A DNA stretch of 64,000 nucleotides from the NCBI RefSeq assembly GCF_036195045.1, contig NZ_CP108100.1:2852001-2916000 (forward strand), written 5' to 3'. Shown here piece by piece: positions 1 through 7,676 of this stretch. Position numbers and translations under genes: made by a program. Position 1 is the first letter of the stretch, and each line of letters begins with the position of its first letter. The stretch is from Streptomyces sp. NBC_00236. GTDB taxonomy: Bacteria; Actinomycetota; Actinomycetes; Streptomycetales; Streptomycetaceae. The notes under the pieces were generated by a model. It did not search any database, was not told where the DNA came from, and saw nothing but the letters and a program-made list of their open reading frames with translations.

Positions 1-564
1 GAGCGACCGGCCGGCCGCCGCCAGCCGTCCCTGGGTGCAGATCGCGGCCTTGGGCGCACCGGTGGACCCCGAGGTGAAGTACAGGAGCATCCGGGTCGCG
101 GGGGCCGGCCGCTTCAGGACGGTGTCGCCCGGCTGCGCCCCGGCGTAGGGGGTGAGGAGCGCGGTGTACGCGTCGGTGTCGGTGACCAGGACGCGTACAC
201 CCGGCAGCGCGAGGCCGTCGAGCAGCGGCAGATGCGCGCGCTCGGTGATCAGCACCCGGCATTCGGTGTGCAGGATGTCGCGGGCCAGTTCGGCGCCGCG
301 GCGGGTGGGGTTGATGCCCGCGACGGCGGCCCCGGCCAGGGCCGCCGCACTCAACCACAGGGGGAATTCGGGGGTGTTGTCGAGCAGCACCCCGAGGTGC
401 GGTTCGCCGCCCGCCGGCAGCAGTTCCGCCAGGAGCGCGGCCCGTGCGGCAGCACCCGAGGCGACCTGATGATGAGTGAGGACGGTGCCCTCATGTCTCA
501 ACCCGGGCCGGTGGTCGCCCCATTGGCGCTGAACGAGCTCCGCGACGGTGCCTGCGCTCCCCAT
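1..564 (-). CDS. AMP-binding acyl-CoA synthetase, N-terminal part (cut by window edge)
   Basis: Adenylate-forming ligase of the acyl-CoA synthetase type; it would activate a carboxylic acid with ATP and transfer it to CoA. Only the first 188 codons lie in the window, running off the left edge with no stop. The phosphate-binding P-loop YFTSGSTGAPK is at residues 162-172, preceded by the usual N-terminal half with LLDNTPEF and an AGINPTRRG segment (family core A1-A3). ATG at 564 is chosen because it lies just after the LPMO stop at 591 and gives a conventional N-terminus (MGSAGTVAELV). It shares a strand with the LPMO, 26 bp downstream, but no functional link is evident. The substrate cannot be told from this fragment. 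Confidence 0.85.
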   Translation of the reverse strand, partial: MGSAGTVAELVQRQWGDHRPGLRHEGTVLTHHQVASGAAARAALLAELLPAGGEPHLGVLLDNTPEFPLWLSAAALAGAAVAGINPTRRGAELARDILHTECRVLITERAHLPLLDGLALPGVRVLVTDTDAYTALLTPYAGAQPGDTVLKRPAPATRMLLYFTSGSTGAPKAAICTQGRLAAAGRSL

Positions 565-590
565 GGCGCCGCACGGTAACCGACCAGGCG

Positions 591-1181
591 TCAGAACTGA
601 ACATCCGAGCACGCGTAGAAGGCGTTCGTCGTGTCGGCGACGTTCCACACGCTGAGGATGATGTGCTTCCCGGTCTTCTGGGTGGGGATGGTGCCCTGAT
701 GGGTGAGCGTCGACGGCGGCTGCTGGTTGCCGTACGGCACCGTCATGAAGGGCTGCGACTCCAGGGCCGCCCTGGTGAGCGGCTTGGTGGGGTCCCAGCC
801 GTTCTTGGTGATGTAGTAGCGGAAGTCCGATGTGGCGTGCCGGGCGGTGAACTGCCAGCGGAAGCTGAAGCCCTGGCCCGCGGTGACCTTGGTGGCGGGC
901 CAGTTGCCGCCGCGCGGGTCGTCGAGCTGGGCGAACTGGCCGTTGCCGCCGGAGCAGATCTTGCCGTCGGCGGGGCCGGCCGCCGGGAAGCCCTTGGGGC
1001 CCTCGACGCTCTGCGGCTCCCACTGGATGTTGCCGCAGCCCGTCACCGTGCCGTTGGCACACAGCTTCTGACGGCTGATGGGATTGTCCGTGTAGCCGTG
1101 GCTGTTGGCACTGCTGGTCGCGAACATCGAGACGCCCGCTACCGCAAGGCCGACCAGGGCCGCACCTGTCTTCTTACGCAT
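591..1181 (-). CDS. AA10 lytic polysaccharide monooxygenase (secreted, chitin/cellulose-active type)
   Basis: Secreted copper monooxygenase (AA10, formerly CBM33) of 196 residues that oxidatively cleaves crystalline chitin or cellulose. The signal peptide MRKKTGAALVGLAV... ends in SSANS, so the mature chain starts at His28 (HGYTDNPISR), the first histidine-brace ligand. The second copper histidine is in FTARHATSDF, and the axial Phe is in NAFYACSDV near the C-terminus. Four or more cysteines would form disulfides. The ATG at 1181 is preferred to the upstream ATG at 1223 because GAGGAG lies 7 bp before it and it places the signal peptide correctly. Two DasR-like sites lie upstream (1240-1295), suggesting control by N-acetylglucosamine. 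The cslA-glxA-cslZ cluster nearby raises a possible role in tip glycan processing (inference). Confidence 0.92.
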   Translation of the reverse strand: MRKKTGAALVGLAVAGVSMFATSSANSHGYTDNPISRQKLCANGTVTGCGNIQWEPQSVEGPKGFPAAGPADGKICSGGNGQFAQLDDPRGGNWPATKVTAGQGFSFRWQFTARHATSDFRYYITKNGWDPTKPLTRAALESQPFMTVPYGNQQPPSTLTHQGTIPTQKTGKHIILSVWNVADTTNAFYACSDVQF

Positions 1182-1239
1182 TGCTGCCGCTCCTCGGAGA
1201 CGTGGGGGAGGTTCCATGAGCACTGCTACGCGCGTGTTG

Positions 1240-1255
1240 TGCGGTCTAGACCAAG
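1240..1255. promoter_or_regulatory. DasR-type operator (dre-like) upstream of LPMO
   Basis: Contains the perfect 10-bp palindrome GGTCTAGACC (1243-1252), the core of the dre consensus ACTGGTCTAGACCAGT bound by the GntR regulator DasR. It lies about 60-75 bp upstream of the LPMO ATG. GlcNAc-derived ligands release DasR, so repression relieved by chitin breakdown is expected. The site call rests on sequence; regulation is inferred. Confidence 0.7.
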
Positions 1256-1279
1256 GCCTAGATTATTGACGCAGCATGA

Positions 1280-1295
1280 ACATGTCCAGACCAAT
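1280..1295. promoter_or_regulatory. Second dre-like/chitinase-type repeat
   Basis: ACATGTCCAGACCAAT matches 12 of 16 positions of the dre consensus. It also resembles the TGGTCCAGACC direct repeats of Streptomyces chitinase promoters. Its centre is about 40 bp (roughly four helical turns) from the first site, so the two could be bound cooperatively. Confidence 0.5.
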
Positions 1296-1339
1296 GAGAG
1301 CTGGATTCCGGTTGCCTCCGAGGCGCCGGGCAGAAGGGT

Positions 1340-3568
1340 TCAGGCGCTGTCCCCACCACTGCGGCCGGTGTAGAAGGCCACCGTCAAGTCCTTGACCAGG
1401 GACTTGCGTTCGTAGTCGTCGAGCTCCACGAGGCCCCGGGCGGTCAGCCGGTTGACGGTGTCGTCCACGGCGTCCACCACCGAAGTCAGCACGCTGTCAC
1501 GGTGCTTGGCGTCGATGGCCGCGATCCGTCGCCGCTGCATGGCCGCCGCCACCTCGGGGGCGTACTCGATCCCGGTCGGCTGCGCGGAGTACACCTCGAC
1601 GCCGACCGGTTCGCAGTCCGCCTTCAGCATCCGGGTCAGCGCGTCGCCGACCGCCTCGGCGTTGCGCAGGGTGTGCGCGTCCTCGTGGAAGGCGTCGGCG
1701 GGCAGCTGGGACAGGACCCGCGCCATAGCCGCCTCGACCTGCTCGCGCAGGTACTCCTCGTAGCCCTCGATCCCCAGTGTCGCCCGCACGGTGTCCTTGA
1801 CCCGCCACACGACGAGAACGACGACCCGCAACGCGGTGCCGTTGGCGTCCATCGCCGGCAGCGGCTCGCTGCGCCAGTGCCGCAGCCGCACGTCGACCCG
1901 GCGGCGCAACAGCAGCGGACTGACCCACATCAGCCCGGTCCGCCGCACGCTGCCCCGGTACCGGCCGAAGAGCGTGAGCACCCACGCGTATCCGACCCGC
2001 CCCCGGCTCAGACCGCCGAACGCGAAGAGCACCACGGTCACCAGCAGCGCGAGCCCCGCCCACGTACCGATACCGAGTCCGTCGTACGGACGCGGGTCGA
2101 CCCCGACCCGCGACAGCACCCGGGCCGGCAGCGCGCCGGTCCACCACAGGACTCCGCCGGTCACGGCGATCCCGCCGAATCCGGTCAGCACCGCGACCCA
2201 GCCGGGCAGCGAAGGCCCCGGCCGTTCATGGAGCCGGGGGTCGGCGTCCGGCGCGGGCCGGGTCGAGGGCCGCACCTGCGAGGCCCTCGGCACCGGCGCC
2301 CGCCGGACGCCGGCCGGCTGCTCCCCTTCGGGGGCCCTGCCCACGACGGTGGCCGGCAGCGCGGCGGCGTCCGCCCCGGCTTCGCGCTCCTCACGGAAGA
2401 GCAGGTGCACGGGGATGGAGGCGGTGCGCTCGTTGGCGATGACCGCCTGGTGCCGGCCGGTGTCCACCCGGGCATCGGCACGGAACTCGCCGGTGTCCTC
2501 GCCGGTGAACATGAGGGAGAGCGAGGCGGGGGCGGGGCCCGGCCTCGCTCCCGAACCCGAACCCGAAGCCGAACCCGAAGCCGGCACGGACGCCGGGGCC
2601 TCGGGCGCTGCGGAGGCCTCGGGGGCTGCGGAGACCTCGACGAGGGCCGCGGCGGGCTCGGGGAGTGCGCAGGGCTCGTCGGCCGCGGCGGGCTCGGGGA
2701 CCTCCGCACCCTCGTGGACCTCATGGACCTCATGAACCTGATGAGCCGCCGGAACCTCGCGGCCCTCCATCACCTCGCGGCCCTCCGGTGCGGGCGCGGG
2801 CAGCAGTTCCGAGACATGCGCCCCGGCATCGCGCAGCAGCGGCGGCCCGGCGGCAGCGGCTTCGGCGGCCTTCCGGAACACCGGGCCGGCGTGCGCGGCC
2901 TCCGGCTCCGGAGCGCTCCCCGTCGCCTCCGTGACCGGACCCGCCATCGGCGCCCCCTTCGACGCCGGCACCGATACGGACGCCGAGGTCGCCCCGAATC
3001 CGGTGCCCCCGGGTACACGATCGCCCTCGCCCGGCACCAGGTCGAGCACGAGGTCGACGACGGAGTCCGGCCCGGACGCCGGCAACGGCCCCCCGGACAC
3101 CTCGGCCGAACCGGGCACAGGCACACCGGGCACGGGCACGCCCGGCCCCGCATCCAGCACGCCGGGCCCCGCTCCCGACACATCCGGCCCGCCAGGCCGC
3201 GTCTCCGACGTATCCGGCACGCCCGGCCACGTTCCCGACACATCCAGCCCGCCAGGCCGCGTCTCCGACGTATCCGGCACGCCCGGCCACGTTCCCGACA
3301 CATCCAGCCCGCCAGGCCGCGTCTCCGACGTATCCGGCACGCCCGGCCGCCCCGCGTCCGAACCGCCGGCCCGCGGCGGCTCGTCCTCCACCGCCCAGCC
3401 GCCCGACCCGGCGCGCTCCCCCGCCGCCGCCCAGGCGTCCGTGACCCGGCCCGCCCCTTCCGGGCCCACCCACTCCCGTACCGGGACCGCCCCGTACCTC
3501 TCCTCCCCGTACTCCGGGTCCTCCCGGTTCTCCGGGTTCCCGGAGCTGTCCGACACCGTGGATCGCAT
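1340..3568 (-). CDS. SPFH/band 7 domain membrane protein with long disordered N-terminus
   Basis: A 742-residue membrane protein of the stomatin/prohibitin/flotillin (SPFH) class. About 440 N-terminal residues are low-complexity (Pro, Gly, Ala, Glu, Val) and include a 20-residue tandem repeat (DVSGTWPGVPDTSETRPGG-like). Two hydrophobic segments follow (VAVLTGFGGIAVTGGVLWW and WAGLALLVTVVLFAF), then a band 7 domain of about 220 residues with WRVKD, LREQVEAAMARVL and GVEVYSAQPTGIEYAPEV. Start at 3568 (MRSTVSD) is chosen for the GGAGG 5 bp upstream; ATG 3583 and a longer open frame to 3685 lack one. Its start is 25 bp after the NlpC/P60 stop, so the two are probably co-transcribed, linking it to envelope organisation. 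Function unproven. Confidence 0.85.
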   Translation of the reverse strand: MRSTVSDSSGNPENREDPEYGEERYGAVPVREWVGPEGAGRVTDAWAAAGERAGSGGWAVEDEPPRAGGSDAGRPGVPDTSETRPGGLDVSGTWPGVPDTSETRPGGLDVSGTWPGVPDTSETRPGGPDVSGAGPGVLDAGPGVPVPGVPVPGSAEVSGGPLPASGPDSVVDLVLDLVPGEGDRVPGGTGFGATSASVSVPASKGAPMAGPVTEATGSAPEPEAAHAGPVFRKAAEAAAAGPPLLRDAGAHVSELLPAPAPEGREVMEGREVPAAHQVHEVHEVHEGAEVPEPAAADEPCALPEPAAALVEVSAAPEASAAPEAPASVPASGSASGSGSGARPGPAPASLSLMFTGEDTGEFRADARVDTGRHQAVIANERTASIPVHLLFREEREAGADAAALPATVVGRAPEGEQPAGVRRAPVPRASQVRPSTRPAPDADPRLHERPGPSLPGWVAVLTGFGGIAVTGGVLWWTGALPARVLSRVGVDPRPYDGLGIGTWAGLALLVTVVLFAFGGLSRGRVGYAWVLTLFGRYRGSVRRTGLMWVSPLLLRRRVDVRLRHWRSEPLPAMDANGTALRVVVLVVWRVKDTVRATLGIEGYEEYLREQVEAAMARVLSQLPADAFHEDAHTLRNAEAVGDALTRMLKADCEPVGVEVYSAQPTGIEYAPEVAAAMQRRRIAAIDAKHRDSVLTSVVDAVDDTVNRLTARGLVELDDYERKSLVKDLTVAFYTGRSGGDSA
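3181..3348. repeat. In-frame 60-bp tandem repeat, about 2.8 copies
   Basis: The block beginning CATCC(A/G)GCCCGCCAGG recurs at exactly 60-bp spacing at 3181, 3241 and 3301. The first two copies differ at one base, and the third decays after about 48 bp. Because 60 is a multiple of three, it encodes a 20-residue repeat in the disordered N-terminal region of the SPFH protein, so copy-number changes would keep the frame. Confidence 0.95.
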
Positions 3569-3593
3569 TCCCGCCTCCGTCATGTGCGTCGTG

Positions 3594-4928
3594 TCACGCG
3601 AAGAGTCGCCGCCAGGTCTCCGGACCCGGATAGCCGTCGGCCTCCGTGCCCCGCCAGCCCTGGGCCTTCTGGAAGGCCTCGACATTGCGTCGGTCCGCCT
3701 CGGTCCACCGAGAGCCGGGGCCCGACAGGTAGTACTTGCCGTATCCCTTCTTCACCAACTGTTTGCCGAGCTTGTCGACATGGCTGTTGGACTGACCCGG
3801 CCGGAAATAGCCCCGTCCCGGGAAGGCCGGGACCGCGGTGGAGCCGCCGGGCCCGGCCGAGCCGCCCGCGGCGGGGATGTCATGGCCGATTCCGTTCACC
3901 AGCAGGCGCCAGGTGTGGGGGCCGGGGATGCCGTCGGCCTCCTTGCCCTTCCAGCCCTGGGCCTTCTGGAACGCCTGGGTGGCCAGCCGGTCGGCGCTGC
4001 CCCAGGCAGGACCGGGGCCGACCTTGTAGAAGCGCTTGCCGCCCCGGTCGACGAGCATCTTGCCGAGCCGGGTGACGTAGTCGTTCTTCGCGCCGGCGCC
4101 GAACTTCGAGGCACCCGGGAACTGTGTCTTCGACGAGCCGCTGCCACCGCTCCCGCTCGTCAGCCCCTTGTAGCGGTAGGCGACGTAGCTGCCCGAGTTG
4201 GTCCAGTACGCCATGGGCGTCGTCTGCTTGCGGGTGTGCGGTTTGGTCTGCTCGTACGCCGTGTAGTGGGTGTGCGTGTAGTCGGTCCAGCCGCCGAAGA
4301 TCGTGACGTGCGAGCCCTTCCCGGGGTCGGCCGGGTTGTGGAAGAGCAGGATGTCGCCGGGCTGCAGTTCCTCCCGGGCGATGCGCGTCCCGTACGTGGC
4401 GAGGCTGCCGGTCCATTCGTTGCCGGGCAGGTTCCAGGCCATCGACACATAGCCGGAGCAGTCCTGGCGGTACCCGTCCGACCAGTACTTCGTCATGCTG
4501 TACGGAACCTGCGCGGTGACCCACTTCTTCGCGCGGTTGATGATGTCGGCCCGGGTGGTCGCGCGCAGCGTGGACGTCGAGGCCTGGGACGCCGGTGGTC
4601 CGGAGGCCCCCGCGCCCTGCAGCGGTCCCGGTCCGCCCTGTGGGCTGTCCGGTCCCGGCTCGGCGGGTCCGTCGGCCGCGTCGGCCGCCGGGCCCGGGTC
4701 CGTCACCGGGGCCGGGTCGGCCGCCGCGCCGGCGGCTTCCGCGAGACCGGAGCCCAGCACCACACCGGCGGCGGTGACCAGCACCATCGCGCGCCGCGCG
4801 CCGTGCGCGGCCGGGTGCCCTCCGTACCGCGTCGGCAGTCCGGCGGCAGCGGTGCGCCGCTGGACGGCGCATCCCGCACAGGTGCAGTCGATAGCGGGTA
4901 CGTACTCCTCGAAGGCCGGCACAGTCAT
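3594..4928 (-). CDS. NlpC/P60-like cell-wall hydrolase with two C-terminal peptidoglycan-binding domains
   Basis: Exported putative peptidoglycan hydrolase, 444 residues. The NlpC/P60-like domain (about 125-255) has the nucleophile in QDCSGYVS (Cys157), the GDILLF turn and the base histidine in SHVTIFGG (His207). Two homologous wall-binding modules follow (about 272-342 and 373-444), each with FQKAQGW(K/R)G and ADG(I/Y)PGP(H/E)TWR. The hydrophobic export segment is unusually internal (MVLVTAAGVVLG, residues 48-59). Before it lie 47 residues with the cysteine cluster CTCAGC, so it may be a type II membrane anchor rather than a cleaved signal. ATG 4928 has GGAGGGAA 5 bp upstream. The SPFH gene follows in the same operon. 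Confidence 0.85.
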   Translation of the reverse strand: MTVPAFEEYVPAIDCTCAGCAVQRRTAAAGLPTRYGGHPAAHGARRAMVLVTAAGVVLGSGLAEAAGAAADPAPVTDPGPAADAADGPAEPGPDSPQGGPGPLQGAGASGPPASQASTSTLRATTRADIINRAKKWVTAQVPYSMTKYWSDGYRQDCSGYVSMAWNLPGNEWTGSLATYGTRIAREELQPGDILLFHNPADPGKGSHVTIFGGWTDYTHTHYTAYEQTKPHTRKQTTPMAYWTNSGSYVAYRYKGLTSGSGGSGSSKTQFPGASKFGAGAKNDYVTRLGKMLVDRGGKRFYKVGPGPAWGSADRLATQAFQKAQGWKGKEADGIPGPHTWRLLVNGIGHDIPAAGGSAGPGGSTAVPAFPGRGYFRPGQSNSHVDKLGKQLVKKGYGKYYLSGPGSRWTEADRRNVEAFQKAQGWRGTEADGYPGPETWRRLFA

Positions 4929-5111
4929 GCGATTCCCTCCGCACTCGTCAAGATCTTTGGGCGCATCTGTACGGGCGTCAGTGTCTCAACTCTCCTGACA
5001 TATCGCATTTTGACGGATAGAAGAGAAAAAACGACCATCCGACAGGCCGTGACGGAGGGGAAATGGTCAGGAGCACGGCCGGAGATCGGGTAGAGTTCTC
5101 CAGGTCAGCAG

Positions 5112-5185
5112 GCGCCGCTAGCTCAGTTGGTTAGAGCAGCTGACTCTTAATCAGCGGGTCCGGGGTTCGAGTCCCTGGCGGCGCA
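5112..5185 (+). tRNA. tRNA-Lys (anticodon CTT)
   Basis: Complete cloverleaf of 74 nt. The acceptor stem GCGCCGC (5112-5118) pairs with GCGGCGC (5178-5184), with discriminator A5185 and no encoded CCA. The anticodon arm CTGAC-TCTTAAT-CAGCG gives anticodon CTT (Lys, AAG). The T arm is CGGGG-TTCGAGT-CCCTG with one G-U pair. A promoter -10 candidate TAGAGT lies at 5091-5096. A strong terminator follows 9 bp after the gene. No integrase lies beside it, so there is no sign of use as an att site here. Confidence 0.98.
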
Positions 5186-5193
5186 CGCAGAGT

Positions 5194-5226
5194 CAAGGCC
5201 CCCTCACCACGCGTGAGGGGGCCTTG
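5194..5226 (+). terminator. Rho-independent terminator of tRNA-Lys
   Basis: Perfect 14-bp inverted repeat: CAAGGCCCCCTCAC (5194-5207), loop CACGC, GTGAGGGGGCCTTG (5213-5226), followed by TTCGTT. It lies immediately after the tRNA. Confidence 0.9.
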
Positions 5227-5762
5227 TTCGTTCCCGCGCCCCCCACCACCCCTCGCGCGAGCGCCTCCTCGCCACCCTCCGCGCACGCGCCACTCGTCGC
5301 ACACTTTGCTCACGCACAGCTCACGCATGCCCGACAGACGGCCATCACCCGGCACCCCGACGGCGCGAGGGCCTCTCGCTCACACCCCCATACGCCCTCA
5401 CACCACCTCTTCACAAGAGCCCCACAAATCGCGCGTATGAGCGGGTAATAACCCCTTTCGCCCTTGCGGTCACGGCTGGGGTCGGCCAGTCTGTCTGGGA
5501 GTCGTCGGTGCCAACCGCGCCGATGAGACGCATAGTTGGGGGAATCGGAGAGCAGGATTCCGGTTGTGTTCGATGCAAGGGGGAGGCATCGTGCACAAGC
5601 AAACGCCGAAGAGGCATCATGCAACCGGAAGGATGCCGTTCCTTGTCTCACGAACGGTGACCCGCCACTGAGCCGTCGGCCGCGTTCCAGGGGGACACGC
5701 GGAGGACGAGACGAAACGACCGAGCGACCACGCAGCCCCGCCTGCGTGCAGGGGGATGACCC
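5227..5762 (+). promoter_or_regulatory. 536-bp gene-free leader of cslA-glxA
   Basis: No convincing coding frame: the open frames here have no homologous feel and no codon bias. The stretch before 5763 must hold the cslA promoter and a long leader ending in a GGGGGA ribosome site. There is an imperfect direct repeat around 5575-5625 (GAGGCATCGTGCA / GAGGCATCATGCA). I recognise no known riboswitch in it. Confidence 0.5.
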
Positions 5763-7676
5763 ATGACGTCGACGCCGCCAGGCGCCCGGCAGGACCACGA
5801 CCCGTCCCGGACGACACAGCTTCGGATACCCCCGCAGCTACGGACCGGGGGCCAGCGGCGGCGACAGAAGAAAGCGCTGCCACGGTACGACTACGAGCAC
5901 TACAGCCGGCTCGCCGGGCCTCTGACCCAGCCCGACCCCACGCGGCCGTACACCGTGAAATACCGCTCGCTCCTCTCCCAGGAGCCCCACCGGATACGTG
6001 CGGCCCTCCTGCTGGGGGCCGCCCCGCTCGTCTCGCTCGGCCTCTTCGCCTGGCTGATACAGCCCGAGCACTGGACACAGCGCGATCCGAACCTCAAGAA
6101 CGACACGCTGCTGATCCTCGACATCGTGATGCTGGTCTCGATCGGCCTGATCGAGCTCTTCCGCACCCTGAACGTCCTCTCCAACGCGCACGCCACGCTG
6201 GTGGCGCGCGATCCGGTCCCGGTCGTGCCGGAGACCGGCACCCGGGTCGCCTTCCTCACCTCCTTCGTCCCGGGCAAGGAGCCCCTGGAGATGGTGACGA
6301 AGACCCTGGAGGCCGCCGTCCGCATCCGCCACCGCGGGCTGATGCACGTCTGGCTCCTCGACGAGGGCGACGACCCCGCGGTGAAGGAGGTCTGCCTGCG
6401 GCTCGGCGTGCACCACTTCTCCCGCAAGGGCGTGGCGCACTGGAACCAGGCCAAGGGCCCGCACCGGGCGAAGACCAAGCACGGCAACTACAACGCCTGG
6501 CTCGACGCCCACGGTGACGCGTACGACTTCTTCGCATCGGTCGACACCGACCATGTCCCGATGCCGAACTATCTGGAGCGGATGCTCGGCTACTTCCGCG
6601 ACCCGGACGTCGGCTTCGTCATCGGCCCGCAGGTCTACGGCAACTACGACAGCTTCGTCACCAAGGCCGCCGAGTCGCAGCAGTTTCTCTTCCACGCGCT
6701 GATCCAGCGCGCCGGCAACCGCTACGGCGCCCCGATGTTCGTCGGCACCAGCAACGCGGTGCGCATCAGTGCCCTCAAGCAGATCGGCGGTCTGTACGAC
6801 TCGATCACCGAGGACATGGCGACCGGCTTCGAGATGCACCGCGCCCGCAACCCGCACACCGGCCGCAAGTGGCGCTCGGTGTACACCCCGGACGTGCTGG
6901 CCGTGGGCGAGGGACCGACCGCGTGGACGGACTTCTTCACCCAGCAGCTGCGCTGGTCGCGGGGCACGTACGAGACGATCCTCAAGCAGTACTGGAAGGG
7001 CTTCTTCTCGCTGCCCGCGGGCAAGCTCTTCAACTACACGATGATGATCATCTTCTACCCGATGTCCGCGATGAACTGGATCCTCGCGGCCCTCAGTTGC
7101 GCGCTGTTCCTGGGCATGGGCGCCTCCGGTGTGCAGATCGACCCGACCGTCTGGATGATGCTGTACGGCAACGCATCGGCCCTCCAGATCGGCCTGTACA
7201 TCTGGAACCGCCGGCACAACGTCTCACCGCACGAGCCCGAGGGTTCCGGCGGTCTCGCCGGCATGATGATGTCCGCGCTCTCCGCGCCGATCTACGCACG
7301 GTCCCTGATGGACGCCGTGCTGCGCCGCAAGAGCTCCTTCGTCGTGACGCCCAAGGGCGACTCGTCGAGTCCGGACACCCTCTTCGGGACCTTCCGCATC
7401 CACCTCTTCTTCATCCTGGTCTTCGCCGGCTCCATCGTGGCCTCCTTCGCCCTCGGCCACAGCCACCCGGCGATGCTCACCTGGGCCGCGCTGGCGCTGC
7501 TGATCACCGCGGCGCCGATCTTCGGCTGGCGGTACACGATGCGGGCCGAGAAGAAGAAGCGCCGCGCGGGGCCGCCGCCGCCGAGCGGACCACCCGCCCA
7601 CGGCCGGCAGGAGAAGCCTCACTGGGCCGGCGACGAACAGACCATGCAGATCGCCCTTGGGGGACGTAAACAATGA
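5763..7676 (+). CDS. cslA: Cellulose synthase-like family 2 glycosyltransferase CslA
   Basis: Membrane beta-glycosyltransferase, 637 residues, that polymerises a beta-glucan-type glycan at growing hyphal tips in Streptomyces. A cytosolic N-terminus is followed by two TM segments (about 80-135) and the GT2 domain. Catalytic signatures are visible: LLDEGDD, the DTD metal motif at 261-263 (VDTDHVP), the general-base motif ITEDMATGF near 349 and QQLRWSRG near 394. Several C-terminal TM helices and a basic tail follow. The start has AGGGGGA 7 bp upstream. The stop overlaps glxA by ATGA (7673-7676), so the pair is translationally coupled, and convergent cslZ completes the cluster. The neighbourhood makes the identification firm. 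Confidence 0.95.
   Translation: MTSTPPGARQDHDPSRTTQLRIPPQLRTGGQRRRQKKALPRYDYEHYSRLAGPLTQPDPTRPYTVKYRSLLSQEPHRIRAALLLGAAPLVSLGLFAWLIQPEHWTQRDPNLKNDTLLILDIVMLVSIGLIELFRTLNVLSNAHATLVARDPVPVVPETGTRVAFLTSFVPGKEPLEMVTKTLEAAVRIRHRGLMHVWLLDEGDDPAVKEVCLRLGVHHFSRKGVAHWNQAKGPHRAKTKHGNYNAWLDAHGDAYDFFASVDTDHVPMPNYLERMLGYFRDPDVGFVIGPQVYGNYDSFVTKAAESQQFLFHALIQRAGNRYGAPMFVGTSNAVRISALKQIGGLYDSITEDMATGFEMHRARNPHTGRKWRSVYTPDVLAVGEGPTAWTDFFTQQLRWSRGTYETILKQYWKGFFSLPAGKLFNYTMMIIFYPMSAMNWILAALSCALFLGMGASGVQIDPTVWMMLYGNASALQIGLYIWNRRHNVSPHEPEGSGGLAGMMMSALSAPIYARSLMDAVLRRKSSFVVTPKGDSSSPDTLFGTFRIHLFFILVFAGSIVASFALGHSHPAMLTWAALALLITAAPIFGWRYTMRAEKKKRRAGPPPPSGPPAHGRQEKPHWAGDEQTMQIALGGRKQ

Noticed and set aside
1502..4075. 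Very long plus-strand open frame (857 codons) opposite the SPFH and NlpC genes
   Set aside because: An antisense shadow of high-GC coding DNA: Arg/Pro/His-rich, no domains, no RBS; the minus strand has clear domains.
5112..5185. tRNA-Lys as integration site of a mobile island
   Set aside because: No integrase, no duplicated 3' tRNA end, and conserved core-type genes on both sides.
5227..5762. Riboswitch in the long cslA leader
   Set aside because: Checked by eye for cobalamin, c-di-AMP, TPP and SAM signatures; none found.
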